From a virus, in the IMG/VR virus record IMGVR_UViG_3300048838_000780, positions 1-63,018 of that record: DNA of 63,018 nt; one strand, 5' to 3'. Made by a program: the position numbers and the translations under genes. Under the pieces are notes generated by a model. That model was not told the DNA's origin and did no database searches. It saw nothing but the letters and a program-made list of their open reading frames with translations. Shown here piece after piece: positions 24,576 to 33,360 of this stretch (positions are counted from its first letter, which is position 1; each line of letters begins with the position of its first letter).

Positions 24576-27305
24576 ATGGCAGGATTGCAGGACATAGTTT
24601 GGAGGTCGACAATCGACGACGCGGAATTTTTGGCGGCAATGCAACGAATGATCGACGCAAGCGCCAAATTCAACGAAGAAGTTACGGCAACGGGCAAGGC
24701 TTCGGACGAAACATTGTCGAAACTTGGCGACGCGGCCGTATCCATTTCCAACGACTTTAAGGAAATGGAAGGGCGTATGGTCAAGATTAAAAGCGGTTTC
24801 GGGGATATAAAACAGGCGGCGCAAGGGTACTTCGACAAGCTGAAAGAAGGCGCCTTGCGGGTCCGGGACTATGCCAAGTCCCTTCTTGAAAAGAACAAGG
24901 CGACAACCGACGCGGCGGCCGGTACCGGGGAAGCAACGTCCAAACTTGCCAAGTTTGGACAAATTGCATTGGCAACCGGTAAACTCATTGCAAAGGGTTT
25001 GGTTGCAAGCGGTATAGGGATCCTGGTTCTTGCCTTAACCGGTCTTTTTGCCTTCTTAACCAAGACGGAAAAGGGAATGAACTTGGTAAAGCAAGCGACG
25101 GCCGGACTAAGCGCGGTAATAAGCGTCCTGGTCGACCGGGCGGAATTGGTCGGGGCGGCCTTCGGATCCTTCTTTAAAGGCGACTTTAAAAAAGGGTTTC
25201 AACAATTGGGCGAATCTGTAAAGGGGGTTACCAAAGAAATGTACGAAGAAGCACGGGCGGCAATGGAATTGGAACGGGCGTTCCAACGATTAGAGGCGGC
25301 GCAAGTAGACTTCGACCGTCGAAATATTGCACTTCGGGCGAATCTCAACAAAAACCGGGCGGTTGCGGAAGACGAAACAAAGTCCTATCGGGACCGGTTG
25401 GCGGCGCTCCAAGCAAACTTGCAAATAGAAGACGTCCTAAACACGGAAAGGGTCTTGCAAGCGGAAGAAAACTTGCGCCTTGTGGAAGCAGAACAGGCAT
25501 TGCGCACGGATACCCTGGAAAAGACCCGGGCGATCAACGAAGCCAACTTGCAGCTATTGGAGGCGGAAGAAATACGCGACGCGGCAAGAAAGGCAATCCT
25601 TCAAGATATTAAGGCATTGCAAGAAGACCGCCAAAAAGCATTGGAGAAAGAACGGGACCGGGTCGCAAAATTGACGGCCGAATACGAAAAATTGGCCGAT
25701 AAGCTAAAAGACCAAGTCGCCAAGGCGGGGATTGATTCGGCGGACGGGTTGGAAAAACTGGCATTACAACGGGACTTTGCAATCCAACAAACCAAGGAGT
25801 TTGAAGCAGAATTAAGGAAGGCGGCGGCGGCGGCCGGGAAGATCCTTTCCCCGGAACAAGAAGAAGATATAAAGAAGTTGTACCAAGCTATCCAAGACCG
25901 GTACGACGAAGAATACCTAAAAGAAATCGTCCGGCAATTGGAGGAAGGGATAAAGGCGCAAGAAAAGGTCCAACAAGAACGCTTCGATATTGCGGACGAT
26001 ACATACCGGCGGGAAATCGACTTCCTAAACAAGCGAAAGGAAGTCCAATTGGCGGAACTTGACCTAATAACGGAAGGATCCGACGCGGCGTTAACCCTGG
26101 AAGAAGAAAAGGAGAAAAAACGCCTTGAGATACAACGACAAGCCCTAATAGCGGAACTTGCATTGGCCAAAGAACGCTTTGGACCGGATAGCTTGGAAGT
26201 GCAATTATTGGACGCGCAATTAAAGGCAATCGAAGCCGGTATAAAGCGGGTGGAAGGCGGAATAGGTCCCGTCTTATTGCGCCTTAAAACGAAGATCCTG
26301 GAAGCGTTGAACGTTACCGACGCGCAAGCCCAATTTATTGTCGATTCGTTCGCAAGCGTGTTTAACTCCATTACTCAACTTTCGCAATCGAGCTTCGAAA
26401 AGGAGTTAAACCAAAACGAAGCGTTGATCCAATCGTTAAGGGAACGGGTGGAAGATCTGCAATCGGAGTTGGAAAAGGAAGAAGAATACAAACGAAATGG
26501 GTTGGCGAACAATGTTTCCAACCTCCAACAAGCATTAAACCAGGAAACAACGGCGTTAAGCCAAGCAGAACAACAACGTATCGAACTCGAAAGGAAGGCG
26601 GCCAATCAACGCCTTGTCTTCGATTCGATCCAACAAGCGTCCAAGTTGGGTCTTGCGGCGGCCAACGTCATTACGGCCGAAAGTCCAAAGGGTCTTGTTG
26701 GTATTATTACGGCAACGGCGGCGCTTGCCTTGCTGTTTTCGATCTTCGCACAAGCCCAAGCGAACGCGGCCAAATTTGCAACTACAAAGAAGTTGAGGGA
26801 AGGGGGCGAATTGTTGGTCGGTCCTTCACACGAAAGCGGCGGGATCGACATATACTTAGCGGGGGAAAGTCGACCAAGATACAACGCGGAAGGCGGGGAA
26901 ATGGTCGTAAACAAGGAAACGACCCGGCGCCATATCGAATTTTTGCGGGAATTGAACGAAGGGAAGTACGATACCGTAGAATTTGAGCAACTTCTAAAGT
27001 CTTTGTCCCCGAAGAAATACCGGATCGGCAACCTTCGATCTATGGCAAGATCCGCAAAGCGGGATCCCCTTCGATACAAGGTCCCGGAAATTAAACGGAT
27101 CCAATCCCAATTGGAGCAATGGAACGAAGCGAAACACTTTCATAGCTTGGAAGAAACGATCGTCGAAGCGCAAGAACGATCGACGGCGCAAATAATCGAC
27201 TATTTGAAGTCCCGGCCAATAGATACACCCCTGGAAGGCGGGATCCTTCGGGAATATTGGAACGGCACCCAAAAGGTCCGGCAAATAATAGAGAAAGAAA
27301 GTTGA
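24576..27305 (+). CDS. Tail tape measure protein
   Basis: The 909-residue product is almost entirely helical and Ala/Glu/Lys-rich, with long coiled coils at about 200-480 and 590-680. A hydrophobic patch lies at about 135-165 (LVASGIGILVLALTGLFAFL) and a second near 690-730. These are the usual features of a tape measure protein, which sets tail length and helps channel DNA across the membrane. At roughly 1.5 angstrom per residue the tail would be about 135 nm (inference). The C-terminal 180 residues are less repetitive. Confidence 0.85.
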   Translation: MAGLQDIVWRSTIDDAEFLAAMQRMIDASAKFNEEVTATGKASDETLSKLGDAAVSISNDFKEMEGRMVKIKSGFGDIKQAAQGYFDKLKEGALRVRDYAKSLLEKNKATTDAAAGTGEATSKLAKFGQIALATGKLIAKGLVASGIGILVLALTGLFAFLTKTEKGMNLVKQATAGLSAVISVLVDRAELVGAAFGSFFKGDFKKGFQQLGESVKGVTKEMYEEARAAMELERAFQRLEAAQVDFDRRNIALRANLNKNRAVAEDETKSYRDRLAALQANLQIEDVLNTERVLQAEENLRLVEAEQALRTDTLEKTRAINEANLQLLEAEEIRDAARKAILQDIKALQEDRQKALEKERDRVAKLTAEYEKLADKLKDQVAKAGIDSADGLEKLALQRDFAIQQTKEFEAELRKAAAAAGKILSPEQEEDIKKLYQAIQDRYDEEYLKEIVRQLEEGIKAQEKVQQERFDIADDTYRREIDFLNKRKEVQLAELDLITEGSDAALTLEEEKEKKRLEIQRQALIAELALAKERFGPDSLEVQLLDAQLKAIEAGIKRVEGGIGPVLLRLKTKILEALNVTDAQAQFIVDSFASVFNSITQLSQSSFEKELNQNEALIQSLRERVEDLQSELEKEEEYKRNGLANNVSNLQQALNQETTALSQAEQQRIELERKAANQRLVFDSIQQASKLGLAAANVITAESPKGLVGIITATAALALLFSIFAQAQANAAKFATTKKLREGGELLVGPSHESGGIDIYLAGESRPRYNAEGGEMVVNKETTRRHIEFLRELNEGKYDTVEFEQLLKSLSPKKYRIGNLRSMARSAKRDPLRYKVPEIKRIQSQLEQWNEAKHFHSLEETIVEAQERSTAQIIDYLKSRPIDTPLEGGILREYWNGTQKVRQIIEKES

Positions 27306-27332
27306 AAGTTTCCGGTTAAACGGTTACTTTTG
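27302..27332 (+). promoter_or_regulatory. Promoter after the tape measure gene
   Basis: TTG at 27302-27304, 20 bases, then TACTTTTG at 27325-27332, an exact TAnnTTTG match. It would start the scaffold/capsid transcript. The next ATG is at 27357. Confidence 0.55.
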
Positions 27333-27356
27333 TTTCAACCAAAGGGAAAAGCTGCA

Positions 27357-27656
27357 ATGAACATTACGCAATATTTCGAGAAAGCCAACCCCGGGATAAA
27401 ACGCAAGGTCAAGTCCGGCGTTTTTGTCCCGATAATCCATACCGGCAAGAAGGAAGAAGGATCGACGACGATTCGCCAAAAGGTCGACAACGACGGGGAT
27501 CCTTTGGTCCGCTTCGTCCCGAAAGATCTTTTGGCGACCTATGAGGAATTCGGTTGGAGGAAGGCGGCAATTCCGAAAGCCCCCGTAGCGGATAACCAGG
27601 AAGAACAAGTCCCCGGCGACGAAGACCTCGCAAAGCGGGGACGCAAAAAAGCATAA
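27357..27656 (+). CDS. Hypothetical 99-residue protein
   Basis: The ATG at 27357 follows GCTGCA. The product is basic, with an N-terminal beta-like region and a C-terminal KRGRKKA tail. It is the first gene after the candidate promoter. Position before the scaffold gene suggests a head-associated protein; the family is unknown. Confidence 0.55.
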   Translation: MNITQYFEKANPGIKRKVKSGVFVPIIHTGKKEEGSTTIRQKVDNDGDPLVRFVPKDLLATYEEFGWRKAAIPKAPVADNQEEQVPGDEDLAKRGRKKA

Positions 27657-27657
27657 A

Positions 27658-27861
27658 ATGGATTGGATCCCAACCAACAAGACCACGGGGATAAAATACC
27701 CCCCTGTTTCCGACGACCAAAAACGGCGTATGGAACAAGACCCGCATACTCAAGGCAAATATTCCTTTGAAGCGGTGAAGGCGGCGGCCAAGCCTGTTTC
27801 GGCGGCGCCTACCCCGGCCAAGAAGGAGGAAAGGAAAGACGGACCGGCGGAAGATAAATAG
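27658..27861 (+). CDS. Hypothetical 67-residue protein
   Basis: It begins one base after the upstream stop. The second half is Ala/Pro/Lys-rich and looks disordered (AAAKPVSAAPTPAKKEERKD). No family is recognised. Confidence 0.5.
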   Translation: MDWIPTNKTTGIKYPPVSDDQKRRMEQDPHTQGKYSFEAVKAAAKPVSAAPTPAKKEERKDGPAEDK

Positions 27862-27874
27862 ACCACTGACAAGC

Positions 27875-27918
27875 GGGGGGACATATCAACGGCCTTCCCC
27901 TTTTGGCCGGGTCCCCCC
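27875..27918. other. Nested inverted repeat before the scaffold gene
   Basis: GGGGGGAC (27875-27882) pairs with GTCCCCCC (27911-27918), and inner CGGCC (27890-27894) pairs with GGCCG (27905-27909). No T-tract follows, so it may be an mRNA stabilising or regulatory hairpin and not a terminator. The 139-base gap 27862-28000 otherwise holds no ORF. Confidence 0.5.
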
Positions 27919-28000
27919 CTTAACGATGTAGGGCAATCCGGACGGCCTACAAGAAAGATCCGGGAACTTGGGCGGCGGCGCCTACAAAAAAACCTTTGCA

Positions 28001-28897
28001 ATGGATAACATTAATCTAAGTCTTGAGCAATTGGGGCGGCTTACCGGAAAGACCCCCGACGAACTGCAAACGTCGCTATTCGTCGACGGTGAAGAAGGAA
28101 AAGTCTTGGCGGAAGATGCGGAAGCCAAATTGTCGACCTTCTTTTCCTCTAAGTTTAAGTCCGTTGGGGACGACTTCCACAAAAAGGGCTTTAAACAGGC
28201 ATGGGAAAAGATAGGCGAAATTACTTCCAAAGATCCCGACTTCGACCCGAAAGGAAGGCAAGGCGAAGAATTGTTGTCCGCTTACATTCAATTTAAAGCA
28301 GAACAGGCGGCCAAACGTGCTTCTACCCTTTCCGAAGAAGACTTGGAGAAAAACCCGCTTGTTTCCTCATTCCTGGAAAAGCGAACCCAAGCACAACGCC
28401 AAAAGGTCGAAGAATTAAAGTCGCAATTTGAACGCGAAAAAGGCGAATTCTTGACGCAAACCAAGCGCACGATTGCGCGGTCGAAGTTGGTCGAAGCGAT
28501 CCCCCCGGGATCCCTTGGCGACGACCAGGACGAAGCGAAAAGAAGACTTGCCGTCTTGTTCGAATTGTTGGACAACCGCTTGGACTTCGTTGTTATCGAA
28601 GGCGGGGAAACAAAGTTGGTCGATCCAAAAACCCACGAACCATTAACGGACGCGGAATTAAACCCGGTCCGTTATTCCGATTGGGTGCAAACGTTCAACC
28701 CGTTTCCCTCACAAACGCAAACCCCGGGGCGGCAAACCCCGGGCGCCAAGACTTCGCAACCTGGAATTTCCGGCGACATTCGGGTAACTTCGAAAGAAGA
28801 CTACGAACGCCAATTGGCAAAAGCCGGGACGCGGCAAGAACGGGCGGCGGTTAACAACGCCTATGCGGACTTCCTTTTAAAGAATTCTCGCAAATAG
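28001..28897 (+). CDS. Capsid scaffolding protein
   Basis: The 298-residue product is helical and highly charged, with a coiled coil at about 115-165 (QRQKVEELKSQFEREKGEFL). A Pro/Thr/Gln-rich hinge at about 235-260 precedes a basic C-terminal helix. A charged coiled-coil protein directly upstream of the capsid gene is the normal arrangement for a scaffold. The ATG at 28001 is chosen because it follows AAAAAAACCTTTGCA, matching other starts of this phage. Confidence 0.7.
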   Translation: MDNINLSLEQLGRLTGKTPDELQTSLFVDGEEGKVLAEDAEAKLSTFFSSKFKSVGDDFHKKGFKQAWEKIGEITSKDPDFDPKGRQGEELLSAYIQFKAEQAAKRASTLSEEDLEKNPLVSSFLEKRTQAQRQKVEELKSQFEREKGEFLTQTKRTIARSKLVEAIPPGSLGDDQDEAKRRLAVLFELLDNRLDFVVIEGGETKLVDPKTHEPLTDAELNPVRYSDWVQTFNPFPSQTQTPGRQTPGAKTSQPGISGDIRVTSKEDYERQLAKAGTRQERAAVNNAYADFLLKNSRK

Positions 28898-28992
28898 GAT
28901 CCTTCTTCCTTTGAGGTAAACAATGTTCCCCCTTATCTGGCAACGGATAGGGGTAAACTTATTTCTTCTTAACCCAAACAAAAAAACGAACT

Positions 28993-30099
28993 ATGGCAGC
29001 CGGTGATTTTAGCGCTTCCGTACGATACAAGGCGCAAGCATTTTTGGAAGATATGTTCGGGGATATGACCCCCGCAATGAACGAATTTCGAACCCCCGCA
29101 AAGACGGTCGAACTTTTAATGTCAAGGCAAACGGCACGGACTACCCCGATAATGAAGGGGACCGTTTGCGTTGGACAGGACATTGTTTGGCTCAAATCCG
29201 GGGTTACTTCCGTGGACTACATCGGGACAACGGCGTCCGGCGCTTCGCTTACTTGCGACCTTGCGGACGGTCAAGAACTGGAAAGCGACGCCAAGACCTA
29301 TGCCGACAACCTTTTCGCCGTGGCAACGGTCGACGTCGACGACGACAAATGCAACAATATGGTAGACTTCGCCCGGGAAAGCGCCTTGGCGTGGAGAAAG
29401 GCAATGACGGATCTAAAGGTCGTCCTAAACACGAACGCAATTTCGTTCTTGGACGCCAATATCCAACAAAACCTTTTTTCCGACGTCGCAAGCGTTGACG
29501 CGGGGGGCGGCGCCTGGGCGGTCGACGGTGACGGGGCAACGATCCTTGTTCCCCAAATCGACCTTAACAACCCGGACACCCTGGCCTATTTGGACGTATT
29601 GGCCCAAAACAACCTACTGGAAGACTTCTTTATCCTTTCCGGTTGGCAAAACTTCTATACGTCCAACTACAATGCAGACTTTAAGCGCCTCAACGACAAC
29701 GAACGCGCTTTGATCGAACAATACCGCGCACACGATGTAAACTTCGACGTCCGGTCCTTGGATCAGACCTTGGGGGCGGCTTCCTCCTTCCTTATCAACC
29801 CGTCGTCTTTCGCCTACTGGAATACCGCTTGGTCGGCCGTGGATCCAATCCAAGTCGACTACGACAAATGGGAATTCCGGTTGGAAGATCCGGTATTGAA
29901 GATCCGGGATAACGGCACCCTTCGCCCGGTTTATTACGAAGTCGTTTACCAAAAGTTGTGCAAGAACCGGGATTCGAAGACCCGCCACCGCTTTACCCAC
30001 CGGTACGAAGTTAAGTACATCGGCGGACGCGACGTTGCACCCGCCGGGGTCCAAAGCGAAACGGGGATCGTCAAGATCCAAGGCGTTGCCGGTCTGTAA
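28993..30099 (+). CDS. Major capsid protein (probable)
   Basis: The 368-residue product starts with a helical arm (AAGDFSASVRYKAQAFLEDMF). It continues with mixed alpha/beta sequence ending in HRYEVKYIGGRDVAP. Size, lack of membrane segments, its own strong terminator and position after the scaffold gene all support the major capsid protein. I do not see a diagnostic motif, so the fold (HK97-like) is assumed from the tailed-phage context. Its place downstream of the tape measure gene is unusual. Confidence 0.7.
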   Translation: MAAGDFSASVRYKAQAFLEDMFGDMTPAMNEFRTPAKTVELLMSRQTARTTPIMKGTVCVGQDIVWLKSGVTSVDYIGTTASGASLTCDLADGQELESDAKTYADNLFAVATVDVDDDKCNNMVDFARESALAWRKAMTDLKVVLNTNAISFLDANIQQNLFSDVASVDAGGGAWAVDGDGATILVPQIDLNNPDTLAYLDVLAQNNLLEDFFILSGWQNFYTSNYNADFKRLNDNERALIEQYRAHDVNFDVRSLDQTLGAASSFLINPSSFAYWNTAWSAVDPIQVDYDKWEFRLEDPVLKIRDNGTLRPVYYEVVYQKLCKNRDSKTRHRFTHRYEVKYIGGRDVAPAGVQSETGIVKIQGVAGL

Positions 30100-30117
30100 G
30101 AACCTCCAACAACCCAA

Positions 30118-30156
30118 GAAGATCCGGGGGGGCGGCCCCCCCCGGATCTTAATTCT
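30118..30156 (+). terminator. Strong terminator after the capsid gene
   Basis: AAGATCCGGGGGG pairs with CCCCCCCGGATCTT around a short GC loop, followed by AATTCTT. It is one of the longest stems in genome A and fits a highly expressed capsid mRNA. Confidence 0.8.
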
Positions 30157-30180
30157 TCAACAAAAAAAAACAACAACCCA

Positions 30181-30735
30181 ATGAAACGGCCTTTTTTCAT
30201 TCTGGCATTGTTCGGCGCTCTACTGGCAACCCTTTTTGCCTTCCGGACGACCACCAACAACGACGCGACAACCTCCGAAGAATACGGCATCGTCTACGGC
30301 GAAAGCGGCGCCTTTGCGCCTGTATCCCTGGAAGACCTCAATTCGGCGCTGACGGCTTCGACCAATCCCGTCTACCAAACCGGGGAAACGATCGACACGA
30401 TTGCAAACGCGGCCAACGATACCCTTACTTTCGCGCCCAATCTCATTTCCAAGTGGATCTATAACCATACGGTCGACGTTACGTCCCTATCCGGTACGGT
30501 AAACATTATCGCCATTTTGCAGGAAAACAACGAACGGACCGGCGGTACATGGTACGAAGTGGAACGGGACACCCTGGCAGCAGCCGGACAAATCCGATTG
30601 CATGGGGCGTACAACGCTTCGAAAAATTCCCAAGTTACCGGTTTCGTTAAGGGGCTTCGACAACGCCTTGTCTTGGACGGATCCGGGACGCAATCGTCCC
30701 GGTACATTCACAACGGGACCTATAAAAAAGAATAA
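30181..30735 (+). CDS. Secreted/anchored structural-like protein, 184 residues
   Basis: It starts with a signal-like segment (FFILALFGALLATLFAF). The mature part is beta-rich and Thr/Asn-rich (VTSLSGTVNIIAILQENNE). No family is recognised. It lies between the capsid terminator and a second hairpin, so it has its own transcript boundary. A similar architecture, an N-terminal hydrophobic segment plus a beta domain, is found in genome B at 52446. Confidence 0.6.
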   Translation: MKRPFFILALFGALLATLFAFRTTTNNDATTSEEYGIVYGESGAFAPVSLEDLNSALTASTNPVYQTGETIDTIANAANDTLTFAPNLISKWIYNHTVDVTSLSGTVNIIAILQENNERTGGTWYEVERDTLAAAGQIRLHGAYNASKNSQVTGFVKGLRQRLVLDGSGTQSSRYIHNGTYKKE

Positions 30736-30760
30736 GTCTTAAGCGTGTTTCCATTGTACA

Positions 30761-30787
30761 ACCCCCCGGGGGCGGTCCCCCGGGGGT
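30761..30787 (+). terminator. GC-rich hairpin after the 184-residue gene
   Basis: ACCCCCCGGGGG and CCCCCGGGGGT form a stem around CGGT. No T-tract is obvious (CCCCTTACA follows), so termination efficiency is uncertain. Confidence 0.5.
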
Positions 30788-30816
30788 CCCCTTACACCCT
30801 CACAATGTAAAGACCT

Positions 30817-31008
30817 ATGAAACGAACTTCTTTTATTGTTGGCATTGCTTCGATACTGTTTTGCATTCTCCTTGTTTCGAAAAGTCCGGATCCCGTTACT
30901 CCTTCAATGACGAAAGCGGAAGAAACGATAAGACACAAAGACGAACGCGGCGCCGTACACGAACACCAAACCGGGCGCAAACAAAAAGTAAATGGATTGC
31001 TTAAGTAA
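30817..31008 (+). CDS. Small secreted or anchored protein, 63 residues
   Basis: One N-terminal hydrophobic segment (FIVGIASILFCILLVS) is followed by a basic, His-containing tail. It overlaps the next gene by 17 bases. No family is recognised. Confidence 0.5.
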   Translation: MKRTSFIVGIASILFCILLVSKSPDPVTPSMTKAEETIRHKDERGAVHEHQTGRKQKVNGLLK

Positions 31009-32071
31009 CCTTATTGGGCTAACCGACCGGACTTGTGATTGTTGGGACGATAGCAAGCCGGAAACTTGGGCGGACGTAAACGCTTCGGATAGTGGTCTAT
31101 TTGTAACCGACCCGGAATACGGATACGAAGCATTGGACCGGATCTTTGCGAATGCGGATTGCGGGGACGGGTCGATATGGGACCTTTTGCAACGCTCAAG
31201 GACAAAGGCAATTTCCAACTTTGTTACCGACTTGGGCGCCCAAATACAAAGTCTTTACAAAAACCGGGCGCAATTCGCCGGGACAATCGGACGTCCGAAC
31301 GCTTCAAGGGTCGAACCCCGGGGGCAAGAATATATCGGAATGATCCTTTACCCAAGGTTGCTGCAAGGGGCAAAATTCATTGTAACCCATATCCATATTG
31401 GGACCAACTTTTCCGGGGACGTTGACGTCGTTTTAACCTCCAACAACGGGGACTATTTTACACCCGTTACGACGACAATTACCGGCATCGCCAACCGCTT
31501 TGTAAGGGCGGCGGTCGATACTCCAATCGAACTTCCCTTCTATTCGGCATACCGGGAAGGGGACTTGCGTTATTACGCCTATTATTCGACGGCCGGGGGG
31601 ACAATTCAACCCTTGGGTAACTCCTTCTATTGTTGCGGGGGCAAGTCGAAACATGAAAAATTTTTGAAGGCGGGGGGCTTCGGGGTCGACACCTTAACCG
31701 ACCTTGGAGAAGTTACCGCCAAAGGATCCGGCGCCAACGGTCTTTCCCTGGAAGGGTACTTGTATTGTTCCGGGGTTGATTGGCTGTGTGACCTTGACAC
31801 AATAGGCGGGTATTCCCTAAAAATGGTCGTTGCAAGGGCTATCCAAATGAAGGCGGCGGCGTTGCTCTATTCAATGGATAACGATTCGACCAGGATAAAC
31901 CGTTTTACCGAACCGTCGTCCGGGAACATCGACCGAATGATCCGACTTAACGAATTGTACTTTAATCAAATAGTTTGGATTAGTCAAAACTTGCCAGTTT
32001 CGGCCGTCGATTGCTTACTATGCAACGACACGGCAACCGGGCGGATCCAAAAGAAAGCGTTAATCGTTTAA
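30992..32071 (+). CDS. Structural protein, 359 residues, function unknown
   Basis: The product has an N-terminal Cys-containing helical part, a central beta domain (about 110-210, with FSGDVDVVLTSNNGDYF) and a helical C-terminus. It lies between the capsid and tail-tube-like genes. A connector or tail-associated role is plausible. No family is recognised. Confidence 0.6.
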   Translation: MDCLSNLIGLTDRTCDCWDDSKPETWADVNASDSGLFVTDPEYGYEALDRIFANADCGDGSIWDLLQRSRTKAISNFVTDLGAQIQSLYKNRAQFAGTIGRPNASRVEPRGQEYIGMILYPRLLQGAKFIVTHIHIGTNFSGDVDVVLTSNNGDYFTPVTTTITGIANRFVRAAVDTPIELPFYSAYREGDLRYYAYYSTAGGTIQPLGNSFYCCGGKSKHEKFLKAGGFGVDTLTDLGEVTAKGSGANGLSLEGYLYCSGVDWLCDLDTIGGYSLKMVVARAIQMKAAALLYSMDNDSTRINRFTEPSSGNIDRMIRLNELYFNQIVWISQNLPVSAVDCLLCNDTATGRIQKKALIV

Positions 32072-32081
32072 ATCTCAAGCA

Positions 32082-32666
32082 ATGGCACTAATTAACTTCC
32101 TCACTTGCCCGGAAGATTGCGACACCGACGTATTGTTGCCCGCAATTTCGCAAGACCAGGATTGTTCGACTTGGGTCCCGAAAGATTCGCAAGTGTGCGA
32201 CCTGTTTATCGTCCCGACGGGGGCGCCGGATCCTTTTTCTTGGACGGTACCGGCAACCCCGGCGGATGCAACGACGATCGACAACACGGAAGCACTCAAC
32301 GCGGCGCCAAAACGTCTTGTTGGGGAAGGCGGAATAGCGGTCCCGGAAAAGCGGATAATCGAATATCCCAAGAAGAAGTCCAGAATTGCCGACCGTGACT
32401 ACACGCTGCAAATGCGCTTCCGTAACCTAACCGACGAAATGTACGCCTTCCTTCGCCAATTTCAATGCGGTTGGACCAACTTTACGTTTTACTACGCAAC
32501 GGTTGGGGGGCGCCTTTTCGGGAAGCAAAACGCGGGGATCCCGGTACAACGGGTCGACGTCGACTTCCCCTTGGGTGAAGGACGCGACGACAAAGAAGAA
32601 GCAATCTTAACGATCGTTTGGAATGCGGACGGTGACCCCGACCGTTGGCCAAACCCGTTCGCCTAA
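32082..32666 (+). CDS. Tail tube-like protein, paralogue 1
   Basis: The 194-residue product is clearly paralogous to the next gene. Both open with a MA-x-x-x-FLxCPxDCDxDxLLPxIxQDQDC motif, share MYAFLRxFQCGWTNFTF and a VGGRLFG strand, and end with a VDVDFPL strand. Size, beta content and position suggest major tail (tube) proteins. The duplication would give two tube subunits or a tube and a distal-ring protein. Confidence 0.6.
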   Translation: MALINFLTCPEDCDTDVLLPAISQDQDCSTWVPKDSQVCDLFIVPTGAPDPFSWTVPATPADATTIDNTEALNAAPKRLVGEGGIAVPEKRIIEYPKKKSRIADRDYTLQMRFRNLTDEMYAFLRQFQCGWTNFTFYYATVGGRLFGKQNAGIPVQRVDVDFPLGEGRDDKEEAILTIVWNADGDPDRWPNPFA

Positions 32667-32684
32667 AAGTAAGATCCTTGGGGT

Positions 32685-33350
32685 ATGGCAATAAATACCT
32701 TCCTTTCTTGTCCGGACGATTGCGACGACGACTTGTTGTTGCCTGGAATTCCACAAGACCAGGATTGTACGAATTGGTACCCCAAGGATTCCCAAGTAGG
32801 CGACTTGTTTTTATTCCCCTCTACGGCGCCCAAGCCTTCCGATTGGACGGATCCTAATACTTGGTCCGGGACGATAAACAACGTGGATACCTCCAACGCG
32901 GCGGGAAAGTGGATCGTTGGCGAAGGCGGGGTCGATGCGGTCCAAATTACCCTCCTTTCCCTTCCCAAGAAGAAAGAACGGGTAACGGGTCGAACGTTCG
33001 TCCTTTCCTTCGAGATCGACCATTTAAGCGGGTCGATGTACGCTTTTCTTCGTGCTTTTCAATGCGGTTGGACCAACTTTACGTTTTTTTACCGGACCGT
33101 CGGGGGGCGCCTTTTCGGGGCGGACGGGGGGATAATTCCAATATCCGTCGACGTCGACTTCCCATTGGACGAAGACCGGGAAGAATTCGAAACGGCGGTC
33201 GTCGGAATAACCTTTGAAGCAGACGCAACCCCGGACCGGGTAGACGGATCCGGCTTAGACGATGTTTTGGCCACGCTCAACCCGTGGATAACACCCGACG
33301 GCGACGAATGGGTAACCCCGGACGGCGACGCCTGGGTATGGTCCCCCTAA
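32685..33350 (+). CDS. Tail tube-like protein, paralogue 2
   Basis: A 221-residue paralogue of the upstream gene with the same CPxDCD start, FQCGWTNFTFFY core and VDVDFPLDE strand. It carries an extra C-terminal tail of about 25 residues containing a tandem TPDGDEWVTPDGDAW repeat. Such an extension often marks the surface-exposed copy of a tail subunit. Confidence 0.6.
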   Translation: MAINTFLSCPDDCDDDLLLPGIPQDQDCTNWYPKDSQVGDLFLFPSTAPKPSDWTDPNTWSGTINNVDTSNAAGKWIVGEGGVDAVQITLLSLPKKKERVTGRTFVLSFEIDHLSGSMYAFLRAFQCGWTNFTFFYRTVGGRLFGADGGIIPISVDVDFPLDEDREEFETAVVGITFEADATPDRVDGSGLDDVLATLNPWITPDGDEWVTPDGDAWVWSP

Positions 33351-33360
33351 ACAAAATTCA

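Noticed and set aside
25601-26371. A 256-residue - strand ORF inside the tape measure gene
   Set aside because: Ser/Arg/Asn-rich shadow of a coiled-coil coding region. No independent promoter or start context.
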